Below are positions 32,467-32,741 of a stretch of 32,741 nucleotides of DNA, one piece after another (position 1 is the stretch's first letter; each line of letters begins with the position of its first letter). This DNA comes from Tissierella sp. (GTDB lineage Bacteria > Bacillota > Clostridia > Tissierellales > Tissierellaceae), in assembly GCF_029266915.1 (NCBI RefSeq), contig NZ_JARIEF010000094.1, forward strand, positions 1 through 32,741, given 5' to 3'. Position numbers and translations under genes: made by a program. The notes beneath the pieces are model-generated. The model saw only the letters and a program-made list of their open reading frames with translations, ran no database searches and was not told where the DNA came from.

Positions 32467-32596
32467 CTAAATACTAATTACTGTCAGCTATTAACTTGTA
32501 ATAGTATATAAATAACTAATAGTCGAATGTAATTTACTTGTTTTTAGGTAATTTACTTATCATTGATAAATTAGTTAGTTTATTATTACATTTTAG
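32467..32596. other. AT-rich divergent intergenic stretch between yloU and rpmB
   Basis: No open reading frame or RNA gene is visible in the 295 bases between the two start codons. The stretch holds the two promoters at its ends and, inside, an 11-base direct repeat GTAATTTACTT at 32529-32539 and 32548-32558 (period 19) upstream of the rpmB -35 box. Confidence 0.7.
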
Positions 32597-32626
32597 TTGC
32601 ATTTATGTAGTTTAATGTGTTAGAAT
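32597..32626 (+). promoter_or_regulatory. Promoter of rpmB
   Basis: TTGCAT (32597-32602), an 18-base spacer and TAGAAT (32621-32626) with TG in the extended -10 position. A leader of about 65 bases follows, ending in CAAGGAGGTG. Confidence 0.65.
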
Positions 32627-32699
32627 ATTATAGTATTTATATAGCTAATAATAAAAAAATTATATGATTTTGTTTAAGCTGTCAAGGAGGTGTTTTTAA

Positions 32700-32741
32700 A
32701 TGGCAAGAAGTTGTGATGTATGTGGAAAAGGTAAAACATTT
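32700..32741 (+). CDS. rpmB: 50S ribosomal protein bL28, N-terminal fragment
   Basis: Only the first 14 codons are in the window: MARSCDVCGKGKTF. The CxxC after four residues and the following Gly-Lys pattern are typical of zinc-type bL28, as found in Clostridia. AAGGAGGTG lies upstream at a normal distance. The gene is divergent from yloU-yloV, an arrangement shared with Bacillus and many Firmicutes, where rpmB faces yloU-yloV-recG. Confidence 0.9.
   Translation, partial: MARSCDVCGKGKTF

Noticed and set aside
1-32741. Mobile element, defence system or horizontally acquired island
   Set aside because: All genes are core housekeeping genes in a conserved order with uniform base composition; no transposase, integrase, long terminal repeats or CRISPR units are visible.

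Overview
The window is a stretch of AT-rich bacterial chromosome (roughly 30% GC by eye) packed with conserved housekeeping genes. Almost all lie on the minus strand, so transcription runs from high to low coordinates. Gene content and order point to a low-GC Gram-positive anaerobe of the Clostridia/Tissierellia type: CodY, an Asp23/FakA pair, RbgA, KhpA, YlxM-Ffh-FtsY-SMC, a cysteine-bearing bL32 and a CxxC-bearing bL28. I see no mobile element, CRISPR array, tRNA or rRNA gene.

Layout, read in the direction of transcription. At the right edge a divergent intergenic region separates rpmB (plus strand, cut by the window end) from asp23/yloU-yloV (fakA-like), which ends at a strong terminator. 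recG, rsmD, coaD and a small SepIVA-like coiled-coil gene follow and end at a long hairpin terminator that faces tmcAL, the only complete plus-strand gene. tmcAL is divergent from ackA. A consensus promoter just after ackA drives yceD-rpmF, closed by a terminator. Then come plsX-acpP-rnc-(radical SAM gene)-smc-ftsY (lipid synthesis, RNA processing, chromosome organisation, protein targeting). A separate promoter with a hairpin at its start drives ylxM-ffh-rpsP-khpA-rimM-trmD. rplS has its own promoter and an L19-type leader. rbgA-rnhB-yraN-comM-dprA-topA form a tightly packed, often overlapping run (ribosome assembly, DNA processing, competence, supercoiling). codY, rpsB-tsf-pyrH-frr and the start of uppS (cut by the window edge) complete the window.

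How the genes work together: most serve translation (uS2, EF-Ts, RRF, bL19, bS16, bL32, bL28 and their maturation factors RimM, RbgA, TrmD, RsmD, TmcAL, RNase III, KhpA), membrane and lipid building (UppS, PlsX, ACP, FakA), co-translational targeting (YlxM, Ffh, FtsY) and chromosome maintenance (SMC, TopA, RecG, RnhB, DprA, ComM).

The clearest abnormality is in smc: one reading frame of about 1192 codons is broken by an in-frame TAA at 17089-17091, with coding sequence continuing in the same frame on both sides. Other points of interest are a SepIVA-like gene next to coaD as in Actinobacteria, a perfect 14-bp inverted repeat at the predicted 5' end of the ylxM-ffh transcript, a perfect 9-bp inverted repeat across the rpsB promoter, inverted repeats upstream of codY, and two competing hairpins in the tmcAL/sepIVA-like terminator. 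I found no clearly new multi-gene system.
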